Source of the DNA: Pantoea phytobeneficialis
GTDB lineage: Bacteria > Pseudomonadota > Gammaproteobacteria > Enterobacterales > Enterobacteriaceae
DNA length: 64,000 nt
NCBI RefSeq assembly: GCF_009728735.1
Contig: NZ_CP024637.1
Coordinates: forward strand, 155,910-219,909
Direction: 5' to 3'
Shown piece after piece: positions 52,756 through 62,031 of the stretch (the first letter of the stretch is position 1; each line of letters opens with the position of its first letter). The translations under genes and the position numbers were made by a program. The notes below the pieces were generated by a model, which saw nothing but the letters and a program-made list of their open reading frames with translations, was not told the DNA's origin and ran no database searches.

Positions 52756-53793
52756 TTAGGCTGATAACACCCGGCTGTTCGCCACATCCCAGTTCAACGA
52801 TACCTGATCACCAATGGCCCCGGCAGACACGCCGCTGCTGCGCACAATAAAACGTGCACCGTTTGCAAGTGTCACCACCACACGGGTTTCTGAACCGGCA
52901 TAGATACGCTCGCTGATTTTGCCATGCAACAACGCCTGGTCGGCGGAGCAGAGCTGAATATGCTCCGGACGGATTACCAGTGCAGCATTGCCACTGGCCG
53001 CCATCCCAGGCAGCGCAAAGGCTCCCTGCGGTGTTACCAGGCTGCCATTTTGCACTTCTCCCTGCAAAATATTCGACAGACCAATAAATTCGGCGACAAA
53101 GGTCGAATTCGGCTGTTGATAAATGGCTTCCGGTGTATCTATCTGGGCGATTTTCCCTTCGTTCATCAGGCAGATGCGATCCGATAACGCCAGCGCCTCC
53201 TCCTGATCGTGGGTGACGAAAATAATGGTCGCGCCGGATTCACGGTGAATGCGCTTAATTTCCATCTGCATGGTTTCACGCAGTTTACGGTCCAGCGCAC
53301 CGAGCGGCTCATCCATCAGGATCACGCTCGGTTGATACACCAGACAACGGGCCAAAGCGACACGTTGCTGCTGCCCACCGGACAGCGCACGCGGAAAGCG
53401 TTTGGCGGCATGACCGAGTTCGACCATCTCCAGTGCCGCTTTAACTTTGCGCGCAATCTCTGCCGCAGGCATCCGCCGCATGCGCAGAGGAAAGCCGACG
53501 TTCTCTTCCAGCGTCAGATGCGGAAACAACGCGTAGTTCTGAAACACCACGCCAATATCACGCTGGTGGACGGGCGTCCATGTCTCGTCGCGACCATCGA
53601 TTAACAACCGCCCGGCGGTAGGCTCCGTCAGACCGCTGATGATTTGCAGCAGGGTGGTTTTACCGGAACCGGATGGCCCAAGCAGGGTCAGCAATTCCCC
53701 GCTGTGTACCGCAAGATCAAGGTTTTGTAACACCGTGGTCTGGCCATAGGCTTTGCCGATCTGTTCAGCCTGTACTTTGGTGGTTGTGGACAT
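52756..53793 (-). CDS. ABC transporter ATP-binding protein (PotA-like)
   Basis: 345 residues from ATG 53793 (AAGGAG 7 nt upstream). Walker A is GPSGSGKTT, the signature LSGGQQQRVALARCLVYQPS and Walker B VILMDEPLGALD. The C-terminal TOBE-like domain (LVIRPEHIQLCSADQ) is that of PotA/FbpC-type transporters for polyamines, iron or similar cations. It energises the fused permease encoded upstream at 53804-55567. Confidence 0.91.
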   Translation of the reverse strand: MSTTTKVQAEQIGKAYGQTTVLQNLDLAVHSGELLTLLGPSGSGKTTLLQIISGLTEPTAGRLLIDGRDETWTPVHQRDIGVVFQNYALFPHLTLEENVGFPLRMRRMPAAEIARKVKAALEMVELGHAAKRFPRALSGGQQQRVALARCLVYQPSVILMDEPLGALDRKLRETMQMEIKRIHRESGATIIFVTHDQEEALALSDRICLMNEGKIAQIDTPEAIYQQPNSTFVAEFIGLSNILQGEVQNGSLVTPQGAFALPGMAASGNAALVIRPEHIQLCSADQALLHGKISERIYAGSETRVVVTLANGARFIVRSSGVSAGAIGDQVSLNWDVANSRVLSA

Positions 53794-53803
53794 ATTTTTC
53801 TCC

Positions 53804-55567
53804 TTACAAGGCTTCGGCTTTACGGCGCGAGCGTTCAGCAACAATAAACAACAACGTCACCACGGTGAGAATTAACACCGATGCGGCAGCCAGCGTGGGG
53901 GTGACCGACAGCAACACGTCATCCCACATCTGTTTCGGCAGCGTTTGTTTCACGCCACCCCCGACGAACAACGCCACCGTCAACTCTTCAAACGAGTTAA
54001 GGAAGCCAAAGATAAACGCCGCCACCATGCTGCTTTTGATCAGCGGTAGGGTAATGCTCCAGATTACCCGCAGCCGGTTGGCCCCGAGCGTGCCCGCGGC
54101 CTGATCAAGTCGCCAGTCGTAATGTTTGAAGGTGGTGAGGATGATGATAAACACCACCGGAATCGCCATCACGGTATGGCCGAGAATGATGCCCAGATCC
54201 GACCCCACCAGCCCGAGCGTGGCAAATAAGTAAAACAGCGCCACGGCAGTCACGATATTCGGCACAATCATCGGCAACAGGAAGGTCATCACGACCAGGC
54301 TGCCGCTCTTGCCCTGATGACGCGCCAGACCAAAGGCGGCGGTGGTGGCAATCATCACCGCCAGCACACCGGTCACCAGCGCGATGCCAAAGGAGCGTGC
54401 GGTTGCGCCCATCCAGATCGGGGATGACAGATAGGTTTCCATCCAGCGAAGCGAAAAGCCGGGTGGGGGGAATTGCAGGAAGCTGGAGCTGCTGAACGCC
54501 ATCGGTAAAAACGACACCACCGGCAACACCAGTACGGCAATCACCAGCGCGCTAAATAACGTCAGCAGCCAGCCGAAGCGAGGTTTGCCCGGTAGCCGGT
54601 GCAGCAAGGTCGCGACGCCATCAAACAGTCGTGCCACTACCGCAACCAACGCAAAGCCCAGGGCACGGATCCGCGGGCTGCTGGCGTGGCCTTCGCCACC
54701 GGCGATCGACGACATACCAAACAACTTGTCGTAGCAAAAACACACCAGCAACGTCACCACCAGCAGCATCATGGCGATAGCACCCGCCAGCCGCCAGTTA
54801 AGCAACTGCTGAACCTGAGTAATTAACAGTTGTCCGATCACCGAATCCTGCGGGCTACCCAGCAGCGCTGGAGTAATAAAGAAGCCGAGCGAACCAATAA
54901 AAATCAGCAGACAAGCCGCGACTAACCCCGGCATCGACAGGGGAAAGAAGATGCGCCAGAACGCATTCACGCGTGATGCCCCCAGCGTATGCGCGGCAGG
55001 CAGCAGACGACTGTCAACGTTGGTCATGGTCGGGAGCATGGTTATGATCGCCAGTGGCAGCATGCTATGCACCATCGCGAACACCACCACGCCGCGCGTA
55101 TACAACACGTTGAGCGGTTGATCGGCACCCAGACCCATCAGGATCTCGGACAAAATGCCACGGCGCGACAGCAGCACCATCCAGGCGAAGTTTTTCAGCA
55201 ACGCGCTGGTCCAGAACGGCAGCAGGATCAGCCACATCAGACGGCGGCGGGTATTTTCACTGCGTTGCGCCAGCCAGTAAGCCACCGGATAGCCAATCAG
55301 CAGGCAAGCCAGGGTGGTCTGCAAGGCAATGACGAAGGTGTTCAACGTCACTTTGACGTAAATACCTGCGCCAAACATCTGGCTCCAGACATCCAGTGAG
55401 AACTGACCATCGCTATTCTGAAAACTCAGCAACATCAGTTTGAGCGTTGGCCAGGCGAGAAAGATGGCCAGAAACAGCAGGCCAGGCGCGGTGAGCCACA
55501 ATGGATGCAACCTTGGGCGCTGGCGACGGGCGTTATTTTTCGCCGCAGGTGTAGCAAATTCAGTCAA
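53804..55567 (-). CDS. Fused ABC permease (PotB-PotC type, two permease domains)
   Basis: 587 residues, best started at TTG 55567 behind a strong GGAGG site; an upstream TTG at 55597 lacks one. Each half has about six spans and its own EAA loop (AAHTLGASRVNAFWRIFFPL in the first, QAAGTLGANRLRVIWSITLP in the second). PotB and PotC, normally two polypeptides, are here in one. It moves a polyamine-like or other cationic solute and is matched with the binding protein at 55612-56706. Confidence 0.9.
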   Translation of the reverse strand: MTEFATPAAKNNARRQRPRLHPLWLTAPGLLFLAIFLAWPTLKLMLLSFQNSDGQFSLDVWSQMFGAGIYVKVTLNTFVIALQTTLACLLIGYPVAYWLAQRSENTRRRLMWLILLPFWTSALLKNFAWMVLLSRRGILSEILMGLGADQPLNVLYTRGVVVFAMVHSMLPLAIITMLPTMTNVDSRLLPAAHTLGASRVNAFWRIFFPLSMPGLVAACLLIFIGSLGFFITPALLGSPQDSVIGQLLITQVQQLLNWRLAGAIAMMLLVVTLLVCFCYDKLFGMSSIAGGEGHASSPRIRALGFALVAVVARLFDGVATLLHRLPGKPRFGWLLTLFSALVIAVLVLPVVSFLPMAFSSSSFLQFPPPGFSLRWMETYLSSPIWMGATARSFGIALVTGVLAVMIATTAAFGLARHQGKSGSLVVMTFLLPMIVPNIVTAVALFYLFATLGLVGSDLGIILGHTVMAIPVVFIIILTTFKHYDWRLDQAAGTLGANRLRVIWSITLPLIKSSMVAAFIFGFLNSFEELTVALFVGGGVKQTLPKQMWDDVLLSVTPTLAAASVLILTVVTLLFIVAERSRRKAEAL

Positions 55568-55611
55568 GAATAATTCCTCCAGGGTAAGAGGGCGCAAGGC
55601 CCTCTACCGGA

Positions 55612-56706
55612 TCAACTCATTACCCATTTCTCGAAGCGTTCAGTCAGCGCGACCTGATGTTCACCCCAATAATCAGCACCAATCAGTTGCAGCTGTTTGA
55701 TGTGATCTGGCGCGGTCGGTAACAGCGCAGCTTTCTTTTTATCAATAAACTCATAGGCTTTGATGTTGGTCGGGCCGCAAGCCAGGTCGTTGGTGTAGAG
55801 TGACTGGCGTTTGGCGTCCATGCAGAACTGAATAAACTGGCGTGCAGCGTCCAGTTTCGGGCTTCCGTGTGGGATGGTGAAGCCGTCGATATTGTACAGT
55901 CCCTGATCCCAGGCAATGGCGGCGGGGGCGCCACCGTCGATGGCGGTTTGTGCGCGAGTGCTCCAGATGCTTAGCATATCCAGCTCGCCGCTCTGCAACA
56001 GTTGGGTTGCCTGCGCACCGCCGGTCCACCAGATATCGATGCTCTTGCGGATTTTATCGAGGCTGCGGAAGGCACGATCAACATCCAGCGGATAAAGCTG
56101 TTTCGGATCGACACCGTCTGCCATCAGCGCCACTTCCAGCGTACAGATCGGGCTGCGCCACAGGCCGCGACGACCTTTGAATTTTTCGGCGTTCCAGAAA
56201 TCAACCCAGTTCTGCGGGCCATTGTTGCTGGCGAAGGTATCCGTGCGGTAGCCGAGCGCCAGCGCGAAGATGCTGACGCCGCCAAATTGTTTGGTGATGG
56301 AACCCGGCACATAGTCCTGCGGATTGCTCACCGTCACATTGATATCTTCCAGATAAGTTTTTGGCTCTTTATTGAGACGCACCAGATGTTCCGGATTAAG
56401 CAGTGCCACATCAAACAGATAATTTTTGGTATCGACCATCATCTGGAACTGCGGCACCGGATCGGGGCCGAGCACGGTATTGATGATTTTGATACCGGTG
56501 GCTTCCTCGAACGGTTGGTAAAATGCCTTGCTGAAGCCGGTGCCGTAAGCACCGCCCACGTCGGCCACCGTCAGGGTTTTCACCTCAGCAGCTCGCGCCG
56601 GACGGGTGATGATCATCGGTGCCAGCGATGCGACGGCCGCGGCCCCCAGACCCAGTTTCAGCGCGTCACGCCGGGTGTACTGACCTTTCTCTGCCATCTT
56701 TTTCAT
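55612..56706 (-). CDS. ABC transporter substrate-binding protein (PotD/YdcS-like) with a Tat-type signal
   Basis: 364 residues from ATG 56706 (GAGGG 6 nt upstream). The N-terminus has the twin-arginine motif TRRDALKLGLGAAAVA with a hydrophobic region and ARA-like cleavage, so export is probably folded through Tat. The mature protein has VADVGGAYGTGFSKAFYQPF and IWWTGGAQATQLLQSGELDM, as in spermidine/putrescine-type binding proteins. It is cotranscribed after the GH3 gene with 73 bp between, in which lies a hairpin. Confidence 0.9.
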   Translation of the reverse strand: MKKMAEKGQYTRRDALKLGLGAAAVASLAPMIITRPARAAEVKTLTVADVGGAYGTGFSKAFYQPFEEATGIKIINTVLGPDPVPQFQMMVDTKNYLFDVALLNPEHLVRLNKEPKTYLEDINVTVSNPQDYVPGSITKQFGGVSIFALALGYRTDTFASNNGPQNWVDFWNAEKFKGRRGLWRSPICTLEVALMADGVDPKQLYPLDVDRAFRSLDKIRKSIDIWWTGGAQATQLLQSGELDMLSIWSTRAQTAIDGGAPAAIAWDQGLYNIDGFTIPHGSPKLDAARQFIQFCMDAKRQSLYTNDLACGPTNIKAYEFIDKKKAALLPTAPDHIKQLQLIGADYWGEHQVALTERFEKWVMS

Positions 56707-56741
56707 TAGTACCCTCTGCATAGCTTGTTGTTATGTTTATT

Positions 56742-56759
56742 GCCCGCGCCAGGCGGGCC
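56742..56759 (+). terminator. G+C-rich hairpin between GH3 and binding-protein genes
   Basis: GCCCGC GCCAG GCGGGC followed by CTTTTTCC on the plus strand. In the minus-strand mRNA it has no U-run, so it is more likely to act as a stabiliser or attenuator between the two genes than as a terminator there. Confidence 0.4.
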
Positions 56760-56779
56760 TTTTTCCTGGTGCTGACCGG

Positions 56780-59149
56780 TTATTCCTGTTCTGCCTGAAG
56801 CATTGCCTCGTTCACTTGTGCGACCAGCGCATCCATCGCTGCTGCATCAAAACGCTGACGGAAGCGGCGATCAAAGGTGGTGAAGAGACCAAAGAAAGAG
56901 TTGGCGCAATGCTCCAGCATCCTCTCGGCATCCGGCTGAGAGATGCTGAGTTGCTGTTGTAAAAAGCGATTGAAGTAGCTTCGCGCCAACGGGTTTTCCA
57001 GTATGAATACGGGCTGGGTATCGCGGGCAATCAGACGGTAGCGTGCCACCTTGTTCAGTGCGGTGACATTGGCCTGCAACGGCAGGTCGCGCGAATGTGG
57101 ACCGACGCACAACTGCATCGCACCTTCTTCCAGAATCCACTGCTGACGGGCGGTGTCGTAGTAGCGCAAATCATCCACCGGGACGGTAAGGCTGATACGG
57201 CGCGACTCACCGGGTTGCAGCTCCACTTTGCTGAAGGCGCGCAGCTCCTGCAACGGACGTTTCTGACGTGAGTGCAGGTAACGGCTGTAAAGCTGGCACA
57301 CTTCTTTGCCGCTGCGTTCGCCGGTGTTGGTTAAGGTAAAACTTACCGTGACGTTGTCACCGGTTTTGAGGTTGTCGCGATCAACCGCGATATCGCTGTA
57401 AGCGAAGCAGGTGTAGCTCAGACCGAAACCGAACGGGAACAACGGCGCAATACCGCGAACGTCATACCAGCGATAGCCAACAAATACCCCTTCGCTATAC
57501 AGATGACGACCATTCTCTCCCGGATAGCTGTGCCAGCCAGGAATGTCTTCAATCTGCTGCGGGAAAGTTACGGTCAGTTTGCCGCTGGGATTGACCACGC
57601 CAAACAGCACATCAGCCAACCCGCCGCCCATCGCCTGACCGGCGTAGAAGGTTTCCACCACGGCGGCAACCTCGTTTAGCCACGGCATCACCACCGCGTC
57701 CGGGTTCGCCAGCACCACAATCACCTTGTTATTCACCGCCGCGAGGGCGCTGATTAAGGCATCCTGGCCGGCCTGTAAGTTAAGGGTGCGCCGATCGGAT
57801 CCTTCACCGTCATAACCATCTTCGCTGTTGGCAAACACGATAACGCGATCGGCCTCGCGTGCTGCCGCACAGGCTTCATCACGCAGTGCAACGGCCTGTT
57901 GTTGATCCAGTGAATCGCCCTGGCACCAGCTCAATGTCACGCCACCCGCAGCAAGCTTTTCCATTTCATCCCACGGGATATCAACCCGAGTAGGTAGCGT
58001 GGTGGCACAGCCCGACCCCTGAATCACCGGGGTTTTGGCACCGCTGCCGACCACCAGCAGACGCTCACCGCTGCGGCCATCGAGCGGCAACGCCTGGTGG
58101 TCGTTTTTCAGCAGCACGATGGATTCTGCCACCATGCGACGCGCAAGCAGATGGTGCTCCGCGTGATCAACCTGGGTGGCACGTTGTTCGCTGTGCAGCG
58201 CGCGGTGCACCATCTCCAGCACGCGCACGGCTGAGGTTTCGGCCTCGGCACGCGGTACGCGCTGTTCTTCAATGGCGGCCACCAGGGCGGCTTTACGCGT
58301 TTCGCTCTCTGGCATATCGAGGTCGTTCCCCGCCAGCAGGGATTGGGGGCGATCTTTCACGCCGTGCCAGTCAGCCACTACCACACCCTTAAAGCCCCAC
58401 TCATGACGCAATACATCGGTCAGCAACCAGCGATGTTCGGCGGTCTGGATACCATTAAGGCGGTTATACGAACTCATCACCGTCCAGGGTTGCGCTTGTT
58501 TAATCGCACGTTCAAAACCCCGCAGGTAGATTTCGCGCAGCGCACGTTCATCGACCACCGAGTCCATGCTGGTGCGTTCAATTTCGGAGTTGTTACAGGC
58601 GAAGTGTTTCAGCGAAGCACCGACACCGCGCTGTTGCAGGCCATTGATCACGCCGCTGGCGATTTCACCGGAGATCAGCGGATCTTCCGAATAGTATTCA
58701 TAGCTACGGCCACCCAGCGGGGTACGACGGATGTTAATACCAGGACCCAGTAACAGGTGGACGCCCATCTGCTGGCACTCTTTACCCAAGGCATCACCCA
58801 GTGTCTGGGCCAGTGCGCTATCCCAGCTACAGGCGAAGCTGGAACCATTGGGAAAGCAGGTAGCGGGTTTCATGGTGCCCCACGCCACTTCAACATCTTT
58901 GGCGCGCTGGTTGACGACGTTGAGAAAACCGGCGAAGTCCTGGCCGCCTTTCTCGTCCTGATCAATCTGTTGGATCGAATAGCGCACGCCGTAGGTACCA
59001 TCCGTCATCACCATGCGTGGGATGCCCAGTCGTTCATTGGCTTCTGTTTTCCACATCCCGTGTCCACTGAGAATATCGCCCAACTCTGCCGGGGTCATGG
59101 CGTGGACCAGAGAGATAAAGTCTCCATTTTCGAACCGTTCTGAACGCAT
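56780..59149 (-). CDS. GH3 family beta-glucosidase
   Basis: 789 residues with the three-part layout of GH3: an N-terminal TIM barrel with the nucleophile Asp in GVVVADWHGV (near residue 257), an alpha/beta sandwich with ANSEDGYDGEGSDRRTLNL, and a C-terminal fibronectin-III-like domain (LTNTGERSGKEVCQLYSRYL). No signal peptide is present, so it acts in the cytosol on an imported glucoside. It is the first gene of an operon with a polyamine-type transporter. The LysR at 59571 is divergent and probably controls it. Confidence 0.93.
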   Translation of the reverse strand: MRSERFENGDFISLVHAMTPAELGDILSGHGMWKTEANERLGIPRMVMTDGTYGVRYSIQQIDQDEKGGQDFAGFLNVVNQRAKDVEVAWGTMKPATCFPNGSSFACSWDSALAQTLGDALGKECQQMGVHLLLGPGINIRRTPLGGRSYEYYSEDPLISGEIASGVINGLQQRGVGASLKHFACNNSEIERTSMDSVVDERALREIYLRGFERAIKQAQPWTVMSSYNRLNGIQTAEHRWLLTDVLRHEWGFKGVVVADWHGVKDRPQSLLAGNDLDMPESETRKAALVAAIEEQRVPRAEAETSAVRVLEMVHRALHSEQRATQVDHAEHHLLARRMVAESIVLLKNDHQALPLDGRSGERLLVVGSGAKTPVIQGSGCATTLPTRVDIPWDEMEKLAAGGVTLSWCQGDSLDQQQAVALRDEACAAAREADRVIVFANSEDGYDGEGSDRRTLNLQAGQDALISALAAVNNKVIVVLANPDAVVMPWLNEVAAVVETFYAGQAMGGGLADVLFGVVNPSGKLTVTFPQQIEDIPGWHSYPGENGRHLYSEGVFVGYRWYDVRGIAPLFPFGFGLSYTCFAYSDIAVDRDNLKTGDNVTVSFTLTNTGERSGKEVCQLYSRYLHSRQKRPLQELRAFSKVELQPGESRRISLTVPVDDLRYYDTARQQWILEEGAMQLCVGPHSRDLPLQANVTALNKVARYRLIARDTQPVFILENPLARSYFNRFLQQQLSISQPDAERMLEHCANSFFGLFTTFDRRFRQRFDAAAMDALVAQVNEAMLQAEQE

Positions 59150-59570
59150 AGTGTTATTCCAAAGTTAGAGGAGGGTGACTGCCTGTTATCAAATTGTCAG
59201 ACACTATGGCGGCAGGCTAAGGCATGAGGCAATTATTAAATTTGTGGCCTTTAAATTGAAAAAAACTATTTAGTCGCTGGCGGGAAGTGAAGCCGATGAA
59301 ATAGCGGAAAAGCATAACTGGCCTGCACTATTCAGGAGCGTTAAGCGCTTTAATCTGGCGCAGGATGCTAAATAATGGTGCGGTCGGCTGCATTAATTTC
59401 CCCCCGGGCTCGTTACTGAACAAATTATTCCTGCCCCCCCAGGTTGTTAAGCTAACCAATGATTGCTGCGCAGATCGCATTTTAATGGCATGGAGTTTGC
59501 TTTATATACCCTGGATAGTTTAAAACTATTCAACACCTGCATCAGTAAATATTATTTAAATGGTTTTGAT
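59150..59570. other. Divergent intergenic region (421 bp), no gene
   Basis: This A+T-rich stretch separates the GH3 start from the LysR start and should hold both promoters and the LysR binding sites. I see ATTTAAATGGTTTTGATATG just before the LysR start and short A/T tracts, but no clear inverted repeat or open reading frame. Confidence 0.5.
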
Positions 59571-60491
59571 ATGACGCATTTCACGCTTAAGCAACTCAAA
59601 TACTTTGTCACCGTGGTGGAAACCGAAAGCATCGCCGAGGCCTCACGGCAGTTACATATCGCCCAGCCTTCGATTTCGGTTGCGATTAAAAATCTCGAAG
59701 ATGCCTTTGAACAACAGCTATTTATTCGCCACCATGCCCAGGGGGTTTCCCTCACTTCCAGTGGCCGGCGTTTTTACGATAAGGCGAAGGAGTTGTTGCG
59801 GTTATCCTATGAATTTGAACAAAGTTCGCGCGCAGAAAATGAATTAGTGAGCGGAACCATCGCCGTTGGCTGTTTTGAGTCCGCCGCACCGTTATACATG
59901 CCGAAATTGATCGCCGGTTTCAAAAAACTCTACCCTGAGATCAATATTCAACTCTATGACGGTGAACAACATGAGTTGATGCATGGTCTGCATCGCGGTC
60001 GCTTTGACATGGCCTTTCTGTATGATCTGGATCTGGATAATGTGATTAAAAAAGAACCCCTTAACGCCCCGCATAAGCCCTATGCGTTGCTGCCTGCGGC
60101 ACATCCGCTGGCGCAGAAAAGTGCGGTAACGTTACAGGAACTGGCGCGTGAACCCATGATTTTGCTGGATGCCGTCCCCAGTAAAAATTACTTCATTAAT
60201 ATTTTCAAAGAGAATGGCTATCATCCTGAAGTCGCCTACAGTTCACCTTCTATCGAAATGGTACGCTGCATGGTGGGGCAAGGATTGGGTTTTTCAGTAC
60301 TGGTAACACGTCCCTGTTCTGATATTACTTACGACGGGGAACGGTTGGTACAACTGGATATTATTGATGAAATGGCCGATTCAACGCTGATTATGGCGTA
60401 TCTGCAAAATAATGAACCGACACGACCCACGCGTTTATTTATGGACTATTGCCGGAGTGTGGAGTTAACTCCAGTAAGCCATGCGCATTAA
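59571..60491 (+). CDS. LysR family transcriptional regulator (CynR/OxyR-like)
   Basis: 306 residues from ATG 59571. The HTH is KQLKYFVTVVETESIAEASR ... IAQPSISVAIKNLEDAFEQQ. The effector domain includes SGTIAVGCFESAAPLYMPKL and GRFDMAFLYDLDLDNVIKKE, of the subgroup common with carbohydrate or aromatic acid genes. It lies divergent to the GH3/ABC operon and convergent with the aldehyde dehydrogenase gene, with which it shares a terminator. Confidence 0.9.
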   Translation: MTHFTLKQLKYFVTVVETESIAEASRQLHIAQPSISVAIKNLEDAFEQQLFIRHHAQGVSLTSSGRRFYDKAKELLRLSYEFEQSSRAENELVSGTIAVGCFESAAPLYMPKLIAGFKKLYPEINIQLYDGEQHELMHGLHRGRFDMAFLYDLDLDNVIKKEPLNAPHKPYALLPAAHPLAQKSAVTLQELAREPMILLDAVPSKNYFINIFKENGYHPEVAYSSPSIEMVRCMVGQGLGFSVLVTRPCSDITYDGERLVQLDIIDEMADSTLIMAYLQNNEPTRPTRLFMDYCRSVELTPVSHAH

Positions 60492-60498
60492 TAACGTG

Positions 60499-60528
60499 TT
60501 TATACCCGACAGGCTGATCGGGTATAAA
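60499..60528. terminator. Bidirectional terminator
   Basis: TTTATACCCGA / TCGGGTATAAA, perfect 11-bp arms with an 8-nt loop, between the convergent LysR and aldehyde dehydrogenase genes. Confidence 0.8.
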
Positions 60529-60540
60529 CAGCACTGAAGA

Positions 60541-62031
60541 TTAGCGTAATTCGATCCAGGTGGTTTTTAGTTGCGTGAATTTATCAAAAGCATGCAAAGA
60601 TAAATCGCGACCAAAACCTGACTGTCGATTGCCACCAAAAGGAACGGTCACATCCAGCGCATCAACGGTATTTATCGATACGGTGCCGGCATGCAGTTTT
60701 CGGGCAACCCGATGCGCCTGGTTGAGATCATCGGTCCACACCGAGGCAGCAAGGGCATAAATATGATTATTTGCCAACGCGATAGCCTCTGACTCGTCAT
60801 CAAACACCTTCACCGCCAGAACCGGGCCAAATACTTCATCGCGCCACAGCGAAATATTTTCTCCTGCCACTTCAATCACCGTCGGCTGAATGTAATTAGC
60901 CACCTGTTCAATAGTGAGCGATGCTCCGCCAGCGCGTAATATGCCACCATCATCAAGTGCGGCCTGAATAAAACGCTGCACTTTCTCTTTATGTGCTGCT
61001 GAAACCATTGCGCCCATTTTGGCGTCTGGATTCAGTGGGTGATCCGGTTGCCAGTCAGAGAGTTTATCGAGCAACTTTGCCATAAACTGGGGATAGATGG
61101 CACGTTCAACCAATAAGCGGGAGTTGGCAGAACAGACTTCGCCCTGATTAAAACAGATGCCAAAAGCCGCTTTTTCCGCCGCTAAGTCGAGATCTTTGCA
61201 ATCGGCGAAGATGATATTGGCGCTCTTGCCCCCGCACTCCAGCCAGACCTGCTTCAGATTCGATTCCCCGGCGTAGGACATAAACGCTTTCCCGACCGTG
61301 GTTGAACCGGTAAAGGTGATGACATCGACATCCCTATGTTTTCCCAGTGCCGCGCCAGCGTCTACGCCCAAACCGGTGACCACATTCAACACCCCCGCAG
61401 GCAGACCCGCTTCCAGCGCCAGCTCAGCTAAGCGGATAGCGGTAAAAGGGGCATTCTCGGACGGCTTAAGAATCACGCTGTTACCCGCCGCCAATGCCGG
61501 GCCAATTTTCCACGCGGCGATATCCAGCGGGAAGTTCCACGGCACAATTGCGGCGACAACCCCGATCGGTTCACGGGTGATGGTTGCCAGCGTGCCCGGT
61601 CGGGTAGGGGCGACCTCATCATAGATTTTATCGATGCTTTCAGCGTACCAGGCGATGACATGCGCCGCGCCAGGAATATCGATGTTGTAGGCATCCAGTA
61701 CCGGTTTACCCATGCTGGCGCTCTCCAGCAGGGCCAGTTCTTCACGATGTTCCAGTATCAAGGCGGATAACTTCAGCAACACCGCCTTGCGTTCCTGCAA
61801 AGGACGTTCTGACCAGATGCCAGAGCTGAAGGCCTGACGGGCCGACTGCACGGCAATGTCGATGTCCTCGGTCTGACAGGCTGTCACTTCGGCAAGGGCG
61901 GTGTCGGTGGCGGGATTTATCACGCCATAGGTGTTTGCGCTGCGCGCAACATAGCGTTTGCCATCAATAAGCGCGTAGTCACAAAAAGCCTGCCGTTGCA
62001 GCAGCGTTTCCCAATATTGTCGGTTATGCAT
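60541..62031 (-). CDS. NAD-dependent aldehyde dehydrogenase (PuuC-like)
   Basis: 496 residues from ATG 62031. Motifs: VPWNFPLDIAAWKIGPALAA, TFTGSTTVGKAFM, catalytic Glu in VWLECGGKSAN (near 265) and Cys in NQGEVCSANSRLL (near 299). It is closest to gamma-glutamyl-aminobutyraldehyde and betaine aldehyde dehydrogenases (PuuC). It would oxidise the aldehyde made by the upstream GMC enzyme to an acid with NAD+. The start overlaps the GMC gene by 8 bp. Which aldehyde is used is not certain. Confidence 0.92.
   Translation of the reverse strand: MHNRQYWETLLQRQAFCDYALIDGKRYVARSANTYGVINPATDTALAEVTACQTEDIDIAVQSARQAFSSGIWSERPLQERKAVLLKLSALILEHREELALLESASMGKPVLDAYNIDIPGAAHVIAWYAESIDKIYDEVAPTRPGTLATITREPIGVVAAIVPWNFPLDIAAWKIGPALAAGNSVILKPSENAPFTAIRLAELALEAGLPAGVLNVVTGLGVDAGAALGKHRDVDVITFTGSTTVGKAFMSYAGESNLKQVWLECGGKSANIIFADCKDLDLAAEKAAFGICFNQGEVCSANSRLLVERAIYPQFMAKLLDKLSDWQPDHPLNPDAKMGAMVSAAHKEKVQRFIQAALDDGGILRAGGASLTIEQVANYIQPTVIEVAGENISLWRDEVFGPVLAVKVFDDESEAIALANNHIYALAASVWTDDLNQAHRVARKLHAGTVSINTVDALDVTVPFGGNRQSGFGRDLSLHAFDKFTQLKTTWIELR

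Noticed and set aside
56742..56759. Intrinsic terminator separating the GH3 gene from the transporter
   Set aside because: The T-run is on the plus-strand side only; in the direction of transcription the hairpin is followed by AATAAAC.
56780..57140. Additional minus-strand frames of 60-90 codons at the end of the GH3 gene
   Set aside because: They overlap the fibronectin-like domain in other frames and lack starts with ribosome-binding sites.
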